From a virus: DNA of 26,530 nt. Below the pieces are notes generated by a model. That model was not told the DNA's origin. It searched no databases and saw only the letters and a program-made list of their open reading frames with translations. The translations under genes were made by a program, and so were the position numbers. The stretch covers positions 1-26,530 of the IMG/VR virus record IMGVR_UViG_3300032299_000618; one strand, given 5' to 3'. Position 1 is the first letter of the stretch. The number at the start of each line of letters is the position of its first letter. Below are positions 9,826-16,609 of this stretch, one piece after another.

Positions 9826-10082
9826 TAATCCTCATCTTCTTCAACATATTTGTTGTCAATTTCATATACTGCTGCGTCAAGCATCCCTTTAAGTTTCCAT
9901 ACTGGGGATTTACCGTCATCTATTACGTGTAAAAAATATTTACCATCTGAGTTAATCATCTCTACAACGGTTACAATACCTGTTGCCATACCACCCATTG
10001 GGTGTAAATCTTGTATCCAAGAATCTAATGCTTCTTGAAATTTTTTAACATAGTCAGGTTTAGTATCCCTATTTTCTGACAT
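9825..10082 (-). CDS. Small conserved-looking protein after portal
   Basis: 85 residues with a basic start (SENRDTKPDYVKKFQEAL), a compact strand-rich middle (GIVTVVEMINSDGKYFLHVI then WKLKGMLDAAVYEI) and an acidic tail (KYVEEDED). It reads like a folded small domain, not low-complexity sequence. AGGAAAA lies just upstream of the ATG. It sits 9 bases downstream of portal and overlaps the next gene by one base, so it belongs to the head operon. Function unknown. Confidence 0.6.
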   Translation of the reverse strand: MSENRDTKPDYVKKFQEALDSWIQDLHPMGGMATGIVTVVEMINSDGKYFLHVIDDGKSPVWKLKGMLDAAVYEIDNKYVEEDED

Positions 10083-10091
10083 ATGTTTTCC

Positions 10092-11861
10092 TTAAACTAT
10101 TTGTTGGCGTTGAACTCTTGCTGACATTTCTGGTGAACCTGCTCCGCTTATTCCAGCCATCAATGTCATTAAGTCTGGTTGGGCTTGCATTTCAGGAGAG
10201 GCCCCAGAAGGGGCTGCGGCAGGAGCACTTGGGACGGTTTGCTCAACTGGAGGCACACCTTCTGGGGTGACTGGTGCAGGTGCAGGCGCGAAGGTTTGCA
10301 TTACTGCATCTTCTATTGCCATACCCTTGCGTCTTGAATCAATTACACGTGCAACTTTTTCAACAATTGGTGTTGGGTCTTGTCCGCCAACTGCCATTTG
10401 TGGAATTGCTTGCGTTAGTGCATTGATAGAACCGTTGAGTGAGTCCCTTAGTTTTTCAATTTCTATGCGTTCAGTTTCAGAGGTCACGTTCATTGACCAA
10501 GGTAGTTCACGCATAACAAAATCTCTTGACACTAGGTTTGCACCTAATGCTTGTAAAGCAAATATTAAGGCTCGACCTGGGTCGAGTCCTGACATTAAAC
10601 CGTAGCGTACTTCAATGTTGTAATCTTTTTTAATATCACGTGATGGTTTGTATTTGATTTCATATGGTGCACCTGCTGATACACCGTTAACTGTTTTATC
10701 AAAATCAAAAATAAGTTCATCCATACGGAAACATACTTTCATTACTTCTTGGAATGTTTCTGCTAAGATTTGTTGACCTGTTTTAATTTGTGTGTCGAAT
10801 GCGCCTAGCAAAGCCTGTACGCCTTGCCCTGTGATTATGCTTGCGTCTATGTTGCCTGAACGACCTTCTGGATATCGTGAACCTAGGCGCATTTCTGATT
10901 GTAAAAGTTGTGACTCTGTGAATACTGCTGGAGGAACATTGTATTGTACACGACCAATGCCTGCAGGGTTACTGCTTCTGATTACAGCATCAGGTCCGAA
11001 AGAAAATTCTTGTACATCGTTTGGTAAAGCCAATGGTGCTTGAACAGATTTTTCTGCTGCTTCAAGTGCTAGGCTTGAAAAACGTGCACGTGCTAGTTGT
11101 ACCCATAGAACATCATCAAATTGTCCACGTGGTTCACTGTCAATACCTGGTCTTACTGCTACACGTGTTAACATTTCACCAATTGGGTTTGGTGTGTAGG
11201 AAAGTATTGTGTTTTCACGAGCAGGAATGTATAACATTATTTGGTCTGCATCTTCGTAACGAATAAGTTCTAGTTGTGCAGAGTATGAACCTTCGGTTCT
11301 ACCGTATGGTCCAAGTATTGCACGTTCGTATTCTGGGAACTCTGCAACAAGTTCACCAACTGTTTTCATATAACGTTTAGTGTAAGAAATTAATCTACCG
11401 AAACGGTCAAATTCTGGGTATGCGCCTAGAGGGTTATCTATGCGTATGCGTGGAAGTCCTGCTTCCATATCTGGGTCAACAACGAATGGTAGGAAACCGT
11501 ATGAAACATACCAGTCAGCACCTGTGTACATTTGTGTTTGTAAACGTGAGTGTTGAACATAGTTGTTTGCAACAAGTGTACGTTTGTCAGCAAAGGAACG
11601 AGCCTTATCGTTTGTGCTGTTGTAAACTGAACAGTTAAAAGATGGCAGTGGTGCTAAAAGTTCTGCAATGTCACGTGCAGCAATGTCAACAAAGTTTGCT
11701 ATCATTGGCTTTGGAACATCAGGTGGGAACATATCAGGATATACGTCAGCAAGGTTGCCTCTACGTACATCAAGTATTTGACCCATACGTGTATCGCGGG
11801 CTTGACTTCTATACTTGAGCGCGGCTACACGGTCAAAGACTTGTTCAGGGGTAAGTGCCAT
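10092..11861 (-). CDS. Portal protein
   Basis: 589 residues. The N-terminal region (LTPEQVFDRVAALKYRSQAR, then NFVDIAARDIAELLAPLPSF) and the wing/stem text (TGADWYVSYGFLPFVVDPDM, NPLGAYPEFDRFGRLISYTK) match portals of actinophages. The end is Pro/Ala-rich and disordered (PAPAPVTPEGVPPVEQT). Portals form a twelve-subunit ring at one head vertex, through which terminase packs DNA and DNA later leaves. It follows terminase directly, the canonical order. AGAAGG about 5 bases before the ATG supports the start. No head protease or MuF gene follows it. Confidence 0.85.
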   Translation of the reverse strand: MALTPEQVFDRVAALKYRSQARDTRMGQILDVRRGNLADVYPDMFPPDVPKPMIANFVDIAARDIAELLAPLPSFNCSVYNSTNDKARSFADKRTLVANNYVQHSRLQTQMYTGADWYVSYGFLPFVVDPDMEAGLPRIRIDNPLGAYPEFDRFGRLISYTKRYMKTVGELVAEFPEYERAILGPYGRTEGSYSAQLELIRYEDADQIMLYIPARENTILSYTPNPIGEMLTRVAVRPGIDSEPRGQFDDVLWVQLARARFSSLALEAAEKSVQAPLALPNDVQEFSFGPDAVIRSSNPAGIGRVQYNVPPAVFTESQLLQSEMRLGSRYPEGRSGNIDASIITGQGVQALLGAFDTQIKTGQQILAETFQEVMKVCFRMDELIFDFDKTVNGVSAGAPYEIKYKPSRDIKKDYNIEVRYGLMSGLDPGRALIFALQALGANLVSRDFVMRELPWSMNVTSETERIEIEKLRDSLNGSINALTQAIPQMAVGGQDPTPIVEKVARVIDSRRKGMAIEDAVMQTFAPAPAPVTPEGVPPVEQTVPSAPAAAPSGASPEMQAQPDLMTLMAGISGAGSPEMSARVQRQQIV

Positions 11862-11869
11862 TTTTCCTT

Positions 11870-13771
11870 CTAGACGTAGAATTGTTCAGATTGTTGTGAA
11901 GCGTACAGTTCATCAAGGTCAATTGTTATACGACTATCTAACTGTCGTTTAGTTGCCCATTTGTTTGGCATAAATTTTATTGCGTTGTTGTTTCTTTCAA
12001 GCCATTCACGGTTAACAAGTTCTGTGAACCATAAAGCCATAACTAAATCTGTTGGTTGACGTTTTCTCATATCTGGTTTCCAGACAATAAGTTGGTTAAC
12101 TAATGCTTTGACACCTTCAGATTTTTCTGAAGATGGAAGTTCAATAAGGTTTGAGCCTTTTACGAATTTGTTTTGATTAATCGTTCCAAAGAGGTTAGCC
12201 ATCGATGCAACGCCAAAGCCGACGTCCCACTTGTTATTACCAGTGTAATGCTCACGGAACTGGATTCCCCTTGAACTGAGAAAGTCACGTATCTGTTCAT
12301 CTTTGGTAAGATATAATTGGAAGGCATTTTTCTCCACAACAACAACATTGGGTTGGTACTTGATAGTCCAATCCTCAATAAGGTTTTTAATTTTTTGGGG
12401 GGTGGGCTCTGTCATATTTAAAGCATCTAACACATAACGTTTACGTGTTGTCATTTCTGTTGCAACAACAACTGCTGCTGTTGCACCTTCCATTGCAGGG
12501 TCAATACCCATAACAATACGAAAGTTACCTTCTTTAGGATGCCCAGGTGCGTCAGGGTTTATGACACCTGTTTTACGCATACCGTTAACGGAACCTTGGA
12601 TACATAACGCTGGGAATATGGCATCTTCTTCAACATCTTGTTGCTGATACACCATAGCCCAAGTGTTAGGTGTTACTTCTGAGCGACGTTGGAATAGTGC
12701 AGGACCATCCCACTTTTGATATAAGCCATCGGCGTCGGGTGTGGTGTCCTCATCACCATCCCAAGGACGGTCACTTCTGGACCACAACGTCACCCATTCA
12801 TTAGGGTTCTCCGCAAAATCCAATACTGCTGGCATAGCCAGATATGTGAAAGGGGATTTACCACCAGACCAATGTTCAGGATTACGGAGTTCACGATACA
12901 GGTCGTTAGACCCAATACGTGTACCTACAATCAACAGTTTACCGTTCTTACCCAATCGGGTAATAACTTCCTGTTGAAGCCATTTTATTTGTTTCTCCCA
13001 CTCGTGGGCATTAGCACCAGTGATACAATCATCAAGAATAATTAAATCAGCGCGGGCACCATAAATTTGACCACCCATACCAAGGGCCTGAATAGTAGGG
13101 TCTTTCTCAGAAGAATCCCTAGTCTCAGAACCAAGATACACAGTGTCAGTGCGCCAAGTATCAGCATCCCCCTGCCAACCACCCTCAGGGCCAAACACCT
13201 GCTGCAACTTACCCCACCTAGGGTGAGACAAACGTTGCTTAATAGCGTAAACAAACTCGCGTGCCTTATACAAAGTCTTAGACACAATGATGATACGAAC
13301 ATTAGGGTTTATAGCAACACGGAACGTAGAATAATTAATAGTTACCGTAGTAGACTTGGCGTGCTCAGGAGGAACATTAATCAACAACCTGTTACGAGCA
13401 GAAGGCTCATACACCATACTAGGATGCAACCACTCAGGCTCACCCTGCTCCAACAAAGAAATAAAATTCCTCTGATGCGGAAAAACTTTCATATCTAAAT
13501 ACTTAGACGAAAAATCCTCAAACCCAATATCAAACTTATCAGAAGCCTTAGCCCCCGACCTAACAGAATCGCGCTCCGTCCGAGCGTTATCCAAATCTTC
13601 CCTAAACTGCTTATCAGACTTAACCCAATACTTCACAGTATCAGGAGAAACCCCAGCCACCTTAGACGCATCAGCATTAGTCATACCCTGCCCAATAGAA
13701 ACAAGATAATCCTGCCTCTTCTGCAACGACGCAGCCTTACCGTGATGAAACTCCCCAGCCTTAGCAGCCAT
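11870..13771 (-). CDS. Terminase large subunit with N-terminal helix-turn-helix
   Basis: 633 residues from the ATG at 13771. Residues about 30-55 are a helix-turn-helix (MTNADASKVAGVSPDTVKYW) like those of small terminase subunits. The ATPase domain has Walker A VPPEHAKST at about 133-141 and Walker B LIILDD at about 243-248. The RNase H-fold nuclease shows Asp in VMGIDPAMEG (about 424), Glu in VVVVEKNAF (about 480) and Asp in PTDLVMALWF (about 575). It cuts concatemers and pumps DNA into the head through portal. An in-frame TTG at 13816 extends the ORF by 15 codons, but it lies inside a palindrome and has no Shine-Dalgarno, so ATG 13771 behind GATGGGA is preferred. No separate small subunit gene was seen. 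Confidence 0.92.
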   Translation of the reverse strand: MAAKAGEFHHGKAASLQKRQDYLVSIGQGMTNADASKVAGVSPDTVKYWVKSDKQFREDLDNARTERDSVRSGAKASDKFDIGFEDFSSKYLDMKVFPHQRNFISLLEQGEPEWLHPSMVYEPSARNRLLINVPPEHAKSTTVTINYSTFRVAINPNVRIIIVSKTLYKAREFVYAIKQRLSHPRWGKLQQVFGPEGGWQGDADTWRTDTVYLGSETRDSSEKDPTIQALGMGGQIYGARADLIILDDCITGANAHEWEKQIKWLQQEVITRLGKNGKLLIVGTRIGSNDLYRELRNPEHWSGGKSPFTYLAMPAVLDFAENPNEWVTLWSRSDRPWDGDEDTTPDADGLYQKWDGPALFQRRSEVTPNTWAMVYQQQDVEEDAIFPALCIQGSVNGMRKTGVINPDAPGHPKEGNFRIVMGIDPAMEGATAAVVVATEMTTRKRYVLDALNMTEPTPQKIKNLIEDWTIKYQPNVVVVEKNAFQLYLTKDEQIRDFLSSRGIQFREHYTGNNKWDVGFGVASMANLFGTINQNKFVKGSNLIELPSSEKSEGVKALVNQLIVWKPDMRKRQPTDLVMALWFTELVNREWLERNNNAIKFMPNKWATKRQLDSRITIDLDELYASQQSEQFYV

Positions 13772-13786
13772 AAAAATCCCATCATA

Positions 13787-13816
13787 ATTATATATATAAT
13801 AAAGCAGACTCTCCAA
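13787..13816 (-). promoter_or_regulatory. Candidate late leftward promoter before terminase
   Basis: Read leftward, TTGGAG (13811-13816) lies inside the 22-base dyad and is followed after 18 bases by a perfect TATAAT (13787-13792). Transcription would begin about 9 bases before the ATG, giving almost no leader. The AT-rich stretch (ATATATATAAT) makes chance matches easy, so this is tentative; the real start could lie further right, beyond the dyads. Confidence 0.3.
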
Positions 13817-13825
13817 AGAGTCTGC
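13804..13825. repeat. 22-base dyad, copy A (late-gene control region)
   Basis: GCAGACTCT-CCAA-AGAGTCTGC is a perfect 9-bp inverted repeat 32 bases upstream of the terminase ATG. The same arms recur at 20337-20358, 39 bases upstream of the leftward transglycosylase; copy A read on the minus strand matches copy B on the plus strand at 21 of 22 positions. Both lie in divergent intergenic regions with AT-rich DNA on the late-gene side. It may be an operator or activator site, or an RNA hairpin. There is no U-tract typical of a terminator on either side. Confidence 0.7.
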
Positions 13826-14095
13826 TATAAACTACCCTACAGCCTTCAATACCAGGCTGAAATAAAAACCCTTACATATATACTAATCCGTTACCATACC
13901 ATTTGGTAACGCAACAAAACAAAAAAACTTTTGAAAACCATATAACCGCAGGTCAGAACAATACACAGTTGCAGGCAAATAACCCCAAAAAGTTAAAAAA
14001 GGGACTGTTGCGTCCTAGGGTTTTGGGAGTTTAATACCCTGGGTCAAGGGTTTTAGGTGTGTGGGCTTGTGTGTGGGTTAACTATCTCCTGAGGT
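13826..14095. other. Gene-free divergent control region with small dyads
   Basis: No credible ORF lies here. Two more inverted repeats can be read: CAGCCT-N8-AGGCTG at 13840-13859 and GTTACCA-N7-TGGTAAC at 13890-13910. Around 14010-14060 there is G/T-rich DNA with a repeated GGGTTTT(G/A)GG phrase. The region separates the leftward late operon from the rightward early genes, so it should hold late promoter and operator sites. It could also contain a replication origin or packaging site, but nothing here identifies one. Confidence 0.5.
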
Positions 14096-14115
14096 TGTCT
14101 AGTACGGCCTAGACA
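14096..14115. repeat. Palindromic element, copy 1
   Basis: TGTCTAGTACGGCCTAGACA: 7-bp arms (TGTCTAG/CTAGACA) around six bases. First member of the GTCTAGTA…CTAGAC family. It lies 30 bases upstream of the -35 of the first rightward promoter, so this copy is probably not transcribed from that promoter. Confidence 0.85.
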
Positions 14116-14145
14116 CGCGTAATTCCCTCACAAAATAGGGGGTAT

Positions 14146-14174
14146 TTGACCTATGGGGGGCAATCGTGTAATGT
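14146..14174 (+). promoter_or_regulatory. Rightward early promoter P1
   Basis: TTGACC (14146-14151), 17 bases, TAATGT (14169-14174). The -35 agrees with the bacterial vegetative consensus at five of six positions, the -10 at three. The context TATTTGACY with a 17-base spacer is shared with P2, which raises confidence. The predicted transcript begins near 14181 and includes the long hairpin before the gene at 14376. Confidence 0.55.
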
Positions 14175-14282
14175 CGTTATTGTCACTCCGATTGAAGTTA
14201 AGCAAGGCCTCTCATTAGGGCTCGCACTTTCACTCCGAGAACCAGGACAGAATGAAAGAGAACTCAATAGCGTGATTACTTG

Positions 14283-14346
14283 CTTGAGATGTGCCTAATT
14301 CGTCTAGTACTCCTAGACAAGTTAGGGGCATCTCAAGGCGAGATGC
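14283..14346 (+). promoter_or_regulatory. Long leader hairpin containing palindrome copy 2, with an alternative pairing
   Basis: Arms 14283-14307 and 14313-14337 pair over 25 bp with two mismatches and two G-U pairs, closed by the loop TACTC; the core GTCTAGTACTCCTAGAC (14302-14318) is palindromic copy 2. The base of the stem (CATCTC, 14329-14334) can instead pair with GAGATG just downstream; the full alternative is GCATCTC (14328-14334) with GAGATGC (14340-14346). These two folds exclude each other, as in an attenuator or switch. It lies in the predicted leader, 30 bases before the ATG at 14376. No ligand or known RNA class is recognised. Confidence 0.55.
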
Positions 14347-14375
14347 TTGCAGTATAGAACTCAAAAGAGGTCAAT

Positions 14376-14963
14376 ATGACAAGCACTATCGAACAAGTAG
14401 AACAAGTCACACTCGAACAAGTTGTGACCTTAGTAGTCAAAGCGCATTATTCAGAACGCGCTATCTTTGACGCCATAGACGCATCAAAGACACCTATTGC
14501 CGACGCTTGCTTAGCAATTATGCAAGCCACGCATCAAGGGATGACTATTCGCGAGATTGTCGAACACCCAGCGAACCAAAGTGGGGGCAAGGCAATCGTG
14601 AACAAGGACACAATTAACCGATACCTAGCAATAGGTCGAATGATTGAACGAGTGGGGTCAGACAAGATAGATGCCGAGGGTATTAGCGTTTCAGATATTA
14701 AGTTCAATCTTGATAATGGAATGGGAATAACCGAGTTGAACAAGGTAAACAAGATTGCTCAACTCAAGGCAGTTAGCACCAAGTCTCACCCAGCAGTATT
14801 AGCCAAGCGTGCAAAGCGCAAAGCGAATACCTTGCCAAAGGACTCAAAAGCCGACAAGATTGCCGACGCAATCGAGTCAGGCAAGTTCACCGAGCAAGAA
14901 CTAGGCAAGATTGCGAACGCGCTCAAAATTGCGTACGCTAATCTAACCAAGTCAGGCAAGTAA
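14376..14963 (+). CDS. Possible DNA-binding early regulator
   Basis: 195 residues. An N-terminal helical part (LEQVVTLVVKAHYSERAIFD) leads to a likely helix-turn-helix region at about residues 45-92 (QGMTIREIVEHP, then NKDTINRYLAIGRMIERVG). A very basic linker follows (LAKRAKRKANTLPKDSKADK) and a helical C-terminus (FTEQELGKIANALKIAYANL). AGAGG precedes the ATG. As first gene behind P1, and followed by its own terminator, it is a reasonable candidate for the protein that reads the palindromic elements; that is inference. Codon use is less AT-biased than in the late genes. No family was recognised with certainty. Confidence 0.6.
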   Translation: MTSTIEQVEQVTLEQVVTLVVKAHYSERAIFDAIDASKTPIADACLAIMQATHQGMTIREIVEHPANQSGGKAIVNKDTINRYLAIGRMIERVGSDKIDAEGISVSDIKFNLDNGMGITELNKVNKIAQLKAVSTKSHPAVLAKRAKRKANTLPKDSKADKIADAIESGKFTEQELGKIANALKIAYANLTKSGK

Positions 14964-14977
14964 TCACGCAAGGACTA

Positions 14978-15015
14978 CCCCCACGAAAGTGGGGGCTAGT
15001 TCTATTTTATTTTAT
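14978..15015 (+). terminator. Rho-independent terminator after the first early gene
   Basis: CCCCCAC-GAAA-GTGGGGG (14978-14995) is a perfect 7-bp GC-rich stem with a stable GNRA-type loop. The T-rich run TTCTATTTTATTTTATTT follows closely. It ends the 14376-14963 unit 15 bases after the stop codon, making that gene a single-gene transcript. Confidence 0.85.
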
Positions 15016-15036
15016 TTGTCTAGTACGCCTAGACAA
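15016..15036. repeat. Palindromic element, copy 3
   Basis: TTGTCTAG-TACGC-CTAGACAA: perfect 8-bp arms, directly after the terminator tail and 69 bases before the -35 of P2. Confidence 0.85.
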
Positions 15037-15044
15037 TCGGTCAG

Positions 15045-15088
15045 TATGTTGTCTCTGATGTATGTTGGTTCTGATGTTGGTTCTGATG
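15045..15088. repeat. Short imperfect tandem repeats upstream of P2
   Basis: Two 16-base units, TATGTTGTCTCTGATG (15045-15060) and TATGTTGGTTCTGATG (15061-15076), are followed by a 12-base partial unit TTGGTTCTGATG (15077-15088). They end 17 bases before the P2 -35, a position suited to an activator or repressor bound to several sites. This could also be simple slippage. Confidence 0.6.
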
Positions 15089-15105
15089 TACGCTCTGAAA
15101 TATAT

Positions 15106-15134
15106 TTGACTCAAGGTTTGATGTGTAGTAAACT
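15106..15134 (+). promoter_or_regulatory. Rightward early promoter P2
   Basis: TTGACT (15106-15111), 17 bases, TAAACT (15129-15134). It shares TATTTGACY and the 17-base spacing with P1, and TTGACTCAA with P3. Transcription would begin near 15141, just before the strong Shine-Dalgarno of the gene at 15169, and would drive the micro-gene cluster. Confidence 0.6.
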
Positions 15135-15168
15135 TGTGTTAGCAAGTTAGTTCAAGGAGGAGATAGCA

Positions 15169-15354
15169 ATGCCAATACCAACAAGCAAGGTCTATCGTGG
15201 GGCAGGTCGCTTCGTGGTAGTTAGTAATGGTAGCAAGTTCAGGCAACGCAGGGAACGCAGGTTCTTCCCTGTCACAACTCGTAATGTTATGCCAACTAAT
15301 TGGTATGAGTATTACCTGTTGTTGTCTAGTACACCTAGACAGGATGGTAACTGA
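15169..15354 (+). CDS. Small basic protein, first of the micro-gene cluster
   Basis: 61 residues, Arg-rich in the middle (FRQRRERRFFPVTTRN). The Shine-Dalgarno AAGGAGGAG is excellent. The last ten or so codons (LSSTPRQDGN) are encoded by palindromic element copy 4 and its flank. The TGA overlaps the next ATG (TGATG). No family was recognised; the basic character would allow nucleic-acid binding. Confidence 0.6.
   Translation: MPIPTSKVYRGAGRFVVVSNGSKFRQRRERRFFPVTTRNVMPTNWYEYYLLLSSTPRQDGN
15323..15341. repeat. Palindromic element, copy 4
   Basis: TGTCTAG-TACAC-CTAGACA, perfect 7-bp arms. It lies in the last codons of the 15169 gene and 12 bases before the start of the 15354 gene. Confidence 0.85.
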
Positions 15355-15563
15355 TGTATCCTGAGGGTGACCCATTCTCTAAGGGTCATTGTAATAGTTG
15401 TGGGTCAAGACTCTATGACAATGATTGCTTCGAGTGTGATGTGCAATGTAATGGGTGCGATAAGTATATGTACCCTGAGAACGCCAAGTTAGATAGGAAT
15501 GATGATGCTTGGTGTGCTAAGTGTTATGCCAAACAGATGATGCTACTAGAGGAGGCATTATGA
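15354..15563 (+). CDS. Small double zinc-ribbon protein
   Basis: 69 residues with four cysteine pairs or near pairs: CNSC at about 13-16, CFEC at about 25-28, CNGC at about 32-35 and CAKC at about 54-57. This is the pattern of a treble-clef or zinc-ribbon module and resembles the cysteine-rich N-terminus of the amidoligase encoded 1.2 kb downstream. It overlaps both neighbours by a few bases. Partner unknown. Confidence 0.65.
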   Translation: MYPEGDPFSKGHCNSCGSRLYDNDCFECDVQCNGCDKYMYPENAKLDRNDDAWCAKCYAKQMMLLEEAL

Positions 15564-15700
15564 AAGTTGAACCTGTAATGCAATACACAATTACTAACGG
15601 CAAAACTAAACAAGAATATGTTGGTATTGAGGTTGGTCAATTAAAAGAATTATTGGCTAAACTTGATATTGAATATGTTGAGTTTGAGGGGGATAGATGA
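15560..15700 (+). CDS. 46-residue hypothetical protein
   Basis: It starts MKVEPVMQYTITNGKTKQEY and ends KLDIEYVEFEGDR. GAGGAGG lies about 4-10 bases before the ATG, which overlaps the previous TGA (ATGA). Strand-helix-strand composition suggests a small folded protein. Coupling on both sides supports it being real. No family recognised. Confidence 0.55.
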   Translation: MKVEPVMQYTITNGKTKQEYVGIEVGQLKELLAKLDIEYVEFEGDR

Positions 15701-15786
15701 TTAAAAATAATTGGCGTTGGTTTGCGTGGTCGCTGTTGTTTGTTGCTTCAGCGATTATTGCTGATGAAGTTAGCAGGATGTACTGA
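15697..15786 (+). CDS. 29-residue single-span membrane peptide
   Basis: Sequence begins MIKNNWRWFAWSLLFVASAI and ends IADEVSRMY. A hydrophobic stretch at about residues 9-22 behind a basic, Trp-rich N-terminus predicts one membrane span. It overlaps both neighbours by four and one bases. A short real peptide is likely from the coupling, but conservation cannot be judged here. Confidence 0.4.
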   Translation: MIKNNWRWFAWSLLFVASAIIADEVSRMY

Positions 15787-15917
15787 TGGATGATAACAGT
15801 TTCTTGTGCGAGAGGTGCAAGGTGCGTCATCCTTGGAGTATGTTAGATGGCAATTATTGGATGACAGGTTGGATGTATGCCTGTCGTCTAGTACCTACTA
15901 GACAAGGGAGGAAGTAA
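15786..15917 (+). CDS. 43-residue Cys/Trp-rich hypothetical protein
   Basis: It begins MDDNSFLCERCKVRHPWSML and contains a CERC pair that could be half a zinc site, with a third Cys near residue 33. Its tail (RLVPTRQGRK) is encoded by palindrome copy 5 and the next gene's Shine-Dalgarno. The start overlaps the previous TGA by one base and the TAA overlaps the next ATG. Confidence 0.45.
   Translation: MDDNSFLCERCKVRHPWSMLDGNYWMTGWMYACRLVPTRQGRK
15886..15903. repeat. Palindromic element, copy 5
   Basis: GTCTAGTA-CC-TACTAGAC, perfect 8-bp arms, 13 bases before the ATG at 15917. Downstream flank AAGGGAGGAAGTAATGAAAT is nearly repeated after the decayed copy at 16052. Confidence 0.85.
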
Positions 15918-16096
15918 TGAAATTATATTCTGATGAGATAGAAGAATATAAGAACGCAATAATGGAAACACCTGACAATATCCGTATCAACCTGATGTCA
16001 TTGTATGACTTGTTGGATGAGATGGTTATTGTTGGTGAGATGGATGTAGTGGTCAAGTATGTACCAGACAAGGGAGAAAGTAATGAAATGCGTTGA
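15917..16096 (+). CDS. 59-residue acidic hypothetical protein
   Basis: It begins MKLYSDEIEEYKNAIMETPD and continues with a helical, acidic, Leu/Met-rich part (SLYDLLDEMVIVGEMDVVVK). The Shine-Dalgarno GGGAGG follows palindrome copy 5. Its 3' end encodes a decayed palindrome and overlaps the next gene by 14 bases. No family recognised; small acidic early proteins of phages are often host-directed inhibitors, but nothing here shows that. Confidence 0.5.
   Translation: MKLYSDEIEEYKNAIMETPDNIRINLMSLYDLLDEMVIVGEMDVVVKYVPDKGESNEMR
16052..16069. repeat. Palindromic element, decayed copy
   Basis: GTCAAGTATGTACCAGAC differs from copy 6 (GTCTAGTATGTACTAGAC) at two positions and keeps partial symmetry. 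It is followed by AAGGGAGAAAGTAATGAAAT, almost the same start module as after copy 5. It lies 13 bases before the ATG at 16083, like the others, so it looks like a duplicated module now eroding within coding sequence. Confidence 0.55.
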
Positions 16097-16166
16097 GTGT
16101 GGTAAAAGGCTAACACCTGACGAGATTGGTTATGGTCACGATTGTGAGGTTGGCCTCAATGTCTGA
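16083..16166 (+). CDS. 27-residue mini zinc-finger peptide
   Basis: Starts MKCVECGKRLTPDEIGYGHD and ends CEVGLNV. CVEC plus HDC gives a C-x2-C…H-x-C pattern that could bind one zinc, much like the knuckle used to recognise uncharged or foreign nucleic acid in larger proteins. A GGGAG Shine-Dalgarno is present. The length makes this tentative. Confidence 0.45.
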   Translation: MKCVECGKRLTPDEIGYGHDCEVGLNV

Positions 16167-16395
16167 TGATATAGATGAGATTATCGCTGAGCGTTTGATG
16201 TCACGCGAGCATCTCAGTGCACTGATGCAGGAGGGCATTGTGTCTAATAGAAAGTTAGATATAGATGTTGACACTGTTGATGTAACACTTGACCCAATGT
16301 ACTCACCTACTTGGGTTGAGACTGCTTGGGTAACTTTAGAGGATGAGAGGGAGGTGGAAGATGAACAAGGAGATAGTGGGAATAGAGATAACTGA
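16159..16395 (+). CDS. 78-residue acidic hypothetical protein
   Basis: The ATG at 16159 overlaps the previous stop and is preceded by GAGG about 11 bases upstream; longer in-frame ORF starts lack a good site. The protein is acidic with Asp-rich stretches (KLDIDVDTVDVTLDPMYSP) and a highly acidic tail (EDEREVEDEQGDSGN). Helix at about 5-25. No family recognised. Confidence 0.5.
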   Translation: MSDDIDEIIAERLMSREHLSALMQEGIVSNRKLDIDVDTVDVTLDPMYSPTWVETAWVTLEDEREVEDEQGDSGNRDN

Positions 16396-16606
16396 TGATG
16401 GTTATCGTAGCATTGCAGGTTTATTCATTGTGAATGTCCTTGACAATGTTAAGTCTCGCAAGGGTTGGATGAAGGCTGACGCTTGCGCTTTGATAATGGA
16501 GGCAATAAAGATATGTCGTCAGATGGATGATGAAGCCTATGCTTTTCTCGATGCACAAATCAAGAAAAGATATGGTGTAACTATATCCAATAAAGATATG
16601 GTGTAA
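16361..16606 (+). CDS. 81-residue hypothetical protein with recently altered C-terminus
   Basis: ATG 16361 with GGGAGG upstream is preferred over the in-frame codon at 16343. The body is helical (AGLFIVNVLDNVKSRKGW, ACALIMEAIKICRQ). The last codons come from an 18-base direct repeat (16566-16583 and 16592-16609, 26 bases apart): the first copy reads RYGVT, the second, in another frame, reads KDMV then stop. Without the duplication the end would be RYGVTKS. It closes the P2-driven cluster. Confidence 0.5.
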   Translation: MNKEIVGIEITDDGYRSIAGLFIVNVLDNVKSRKGWMKADACALIMEAIKICRQMDDEAYAFLDAQIKKRYGVTISNKDMV

Positions 16607-16609
16607 CTA
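16566..16609. repeat. 18-base direct repeat with 26-base period
   Basis: AAAGATATGGTGTAACTA occurs at 16566-16583 and again at 16592-16609. The 26-base offset is not a multiple of three, so the duplication changed the end of the 16361 gene. Confidence 0.9.

Noticed and set aside
13769-13816. Extended terminase start at TTG 13816
   Set aside because: The extra 15 codons lie over the AT-rich run and half the 22-base dyad, and no Shine-Dalgarno precedes the TTG; ATG 13771 has one.
13804-13825. Dyad A as a rho-independent terminator
   Set aside because: Neither side has a clean U-tract, and it lies upstream of terminase, where a terminator makes little sense.
13826-14095. Origin of replication or packaging site
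   Set aside because: The G/T-rich DNA and dyads are suggestive, but there are no clear iterons, and termini cannot be judged from one window.
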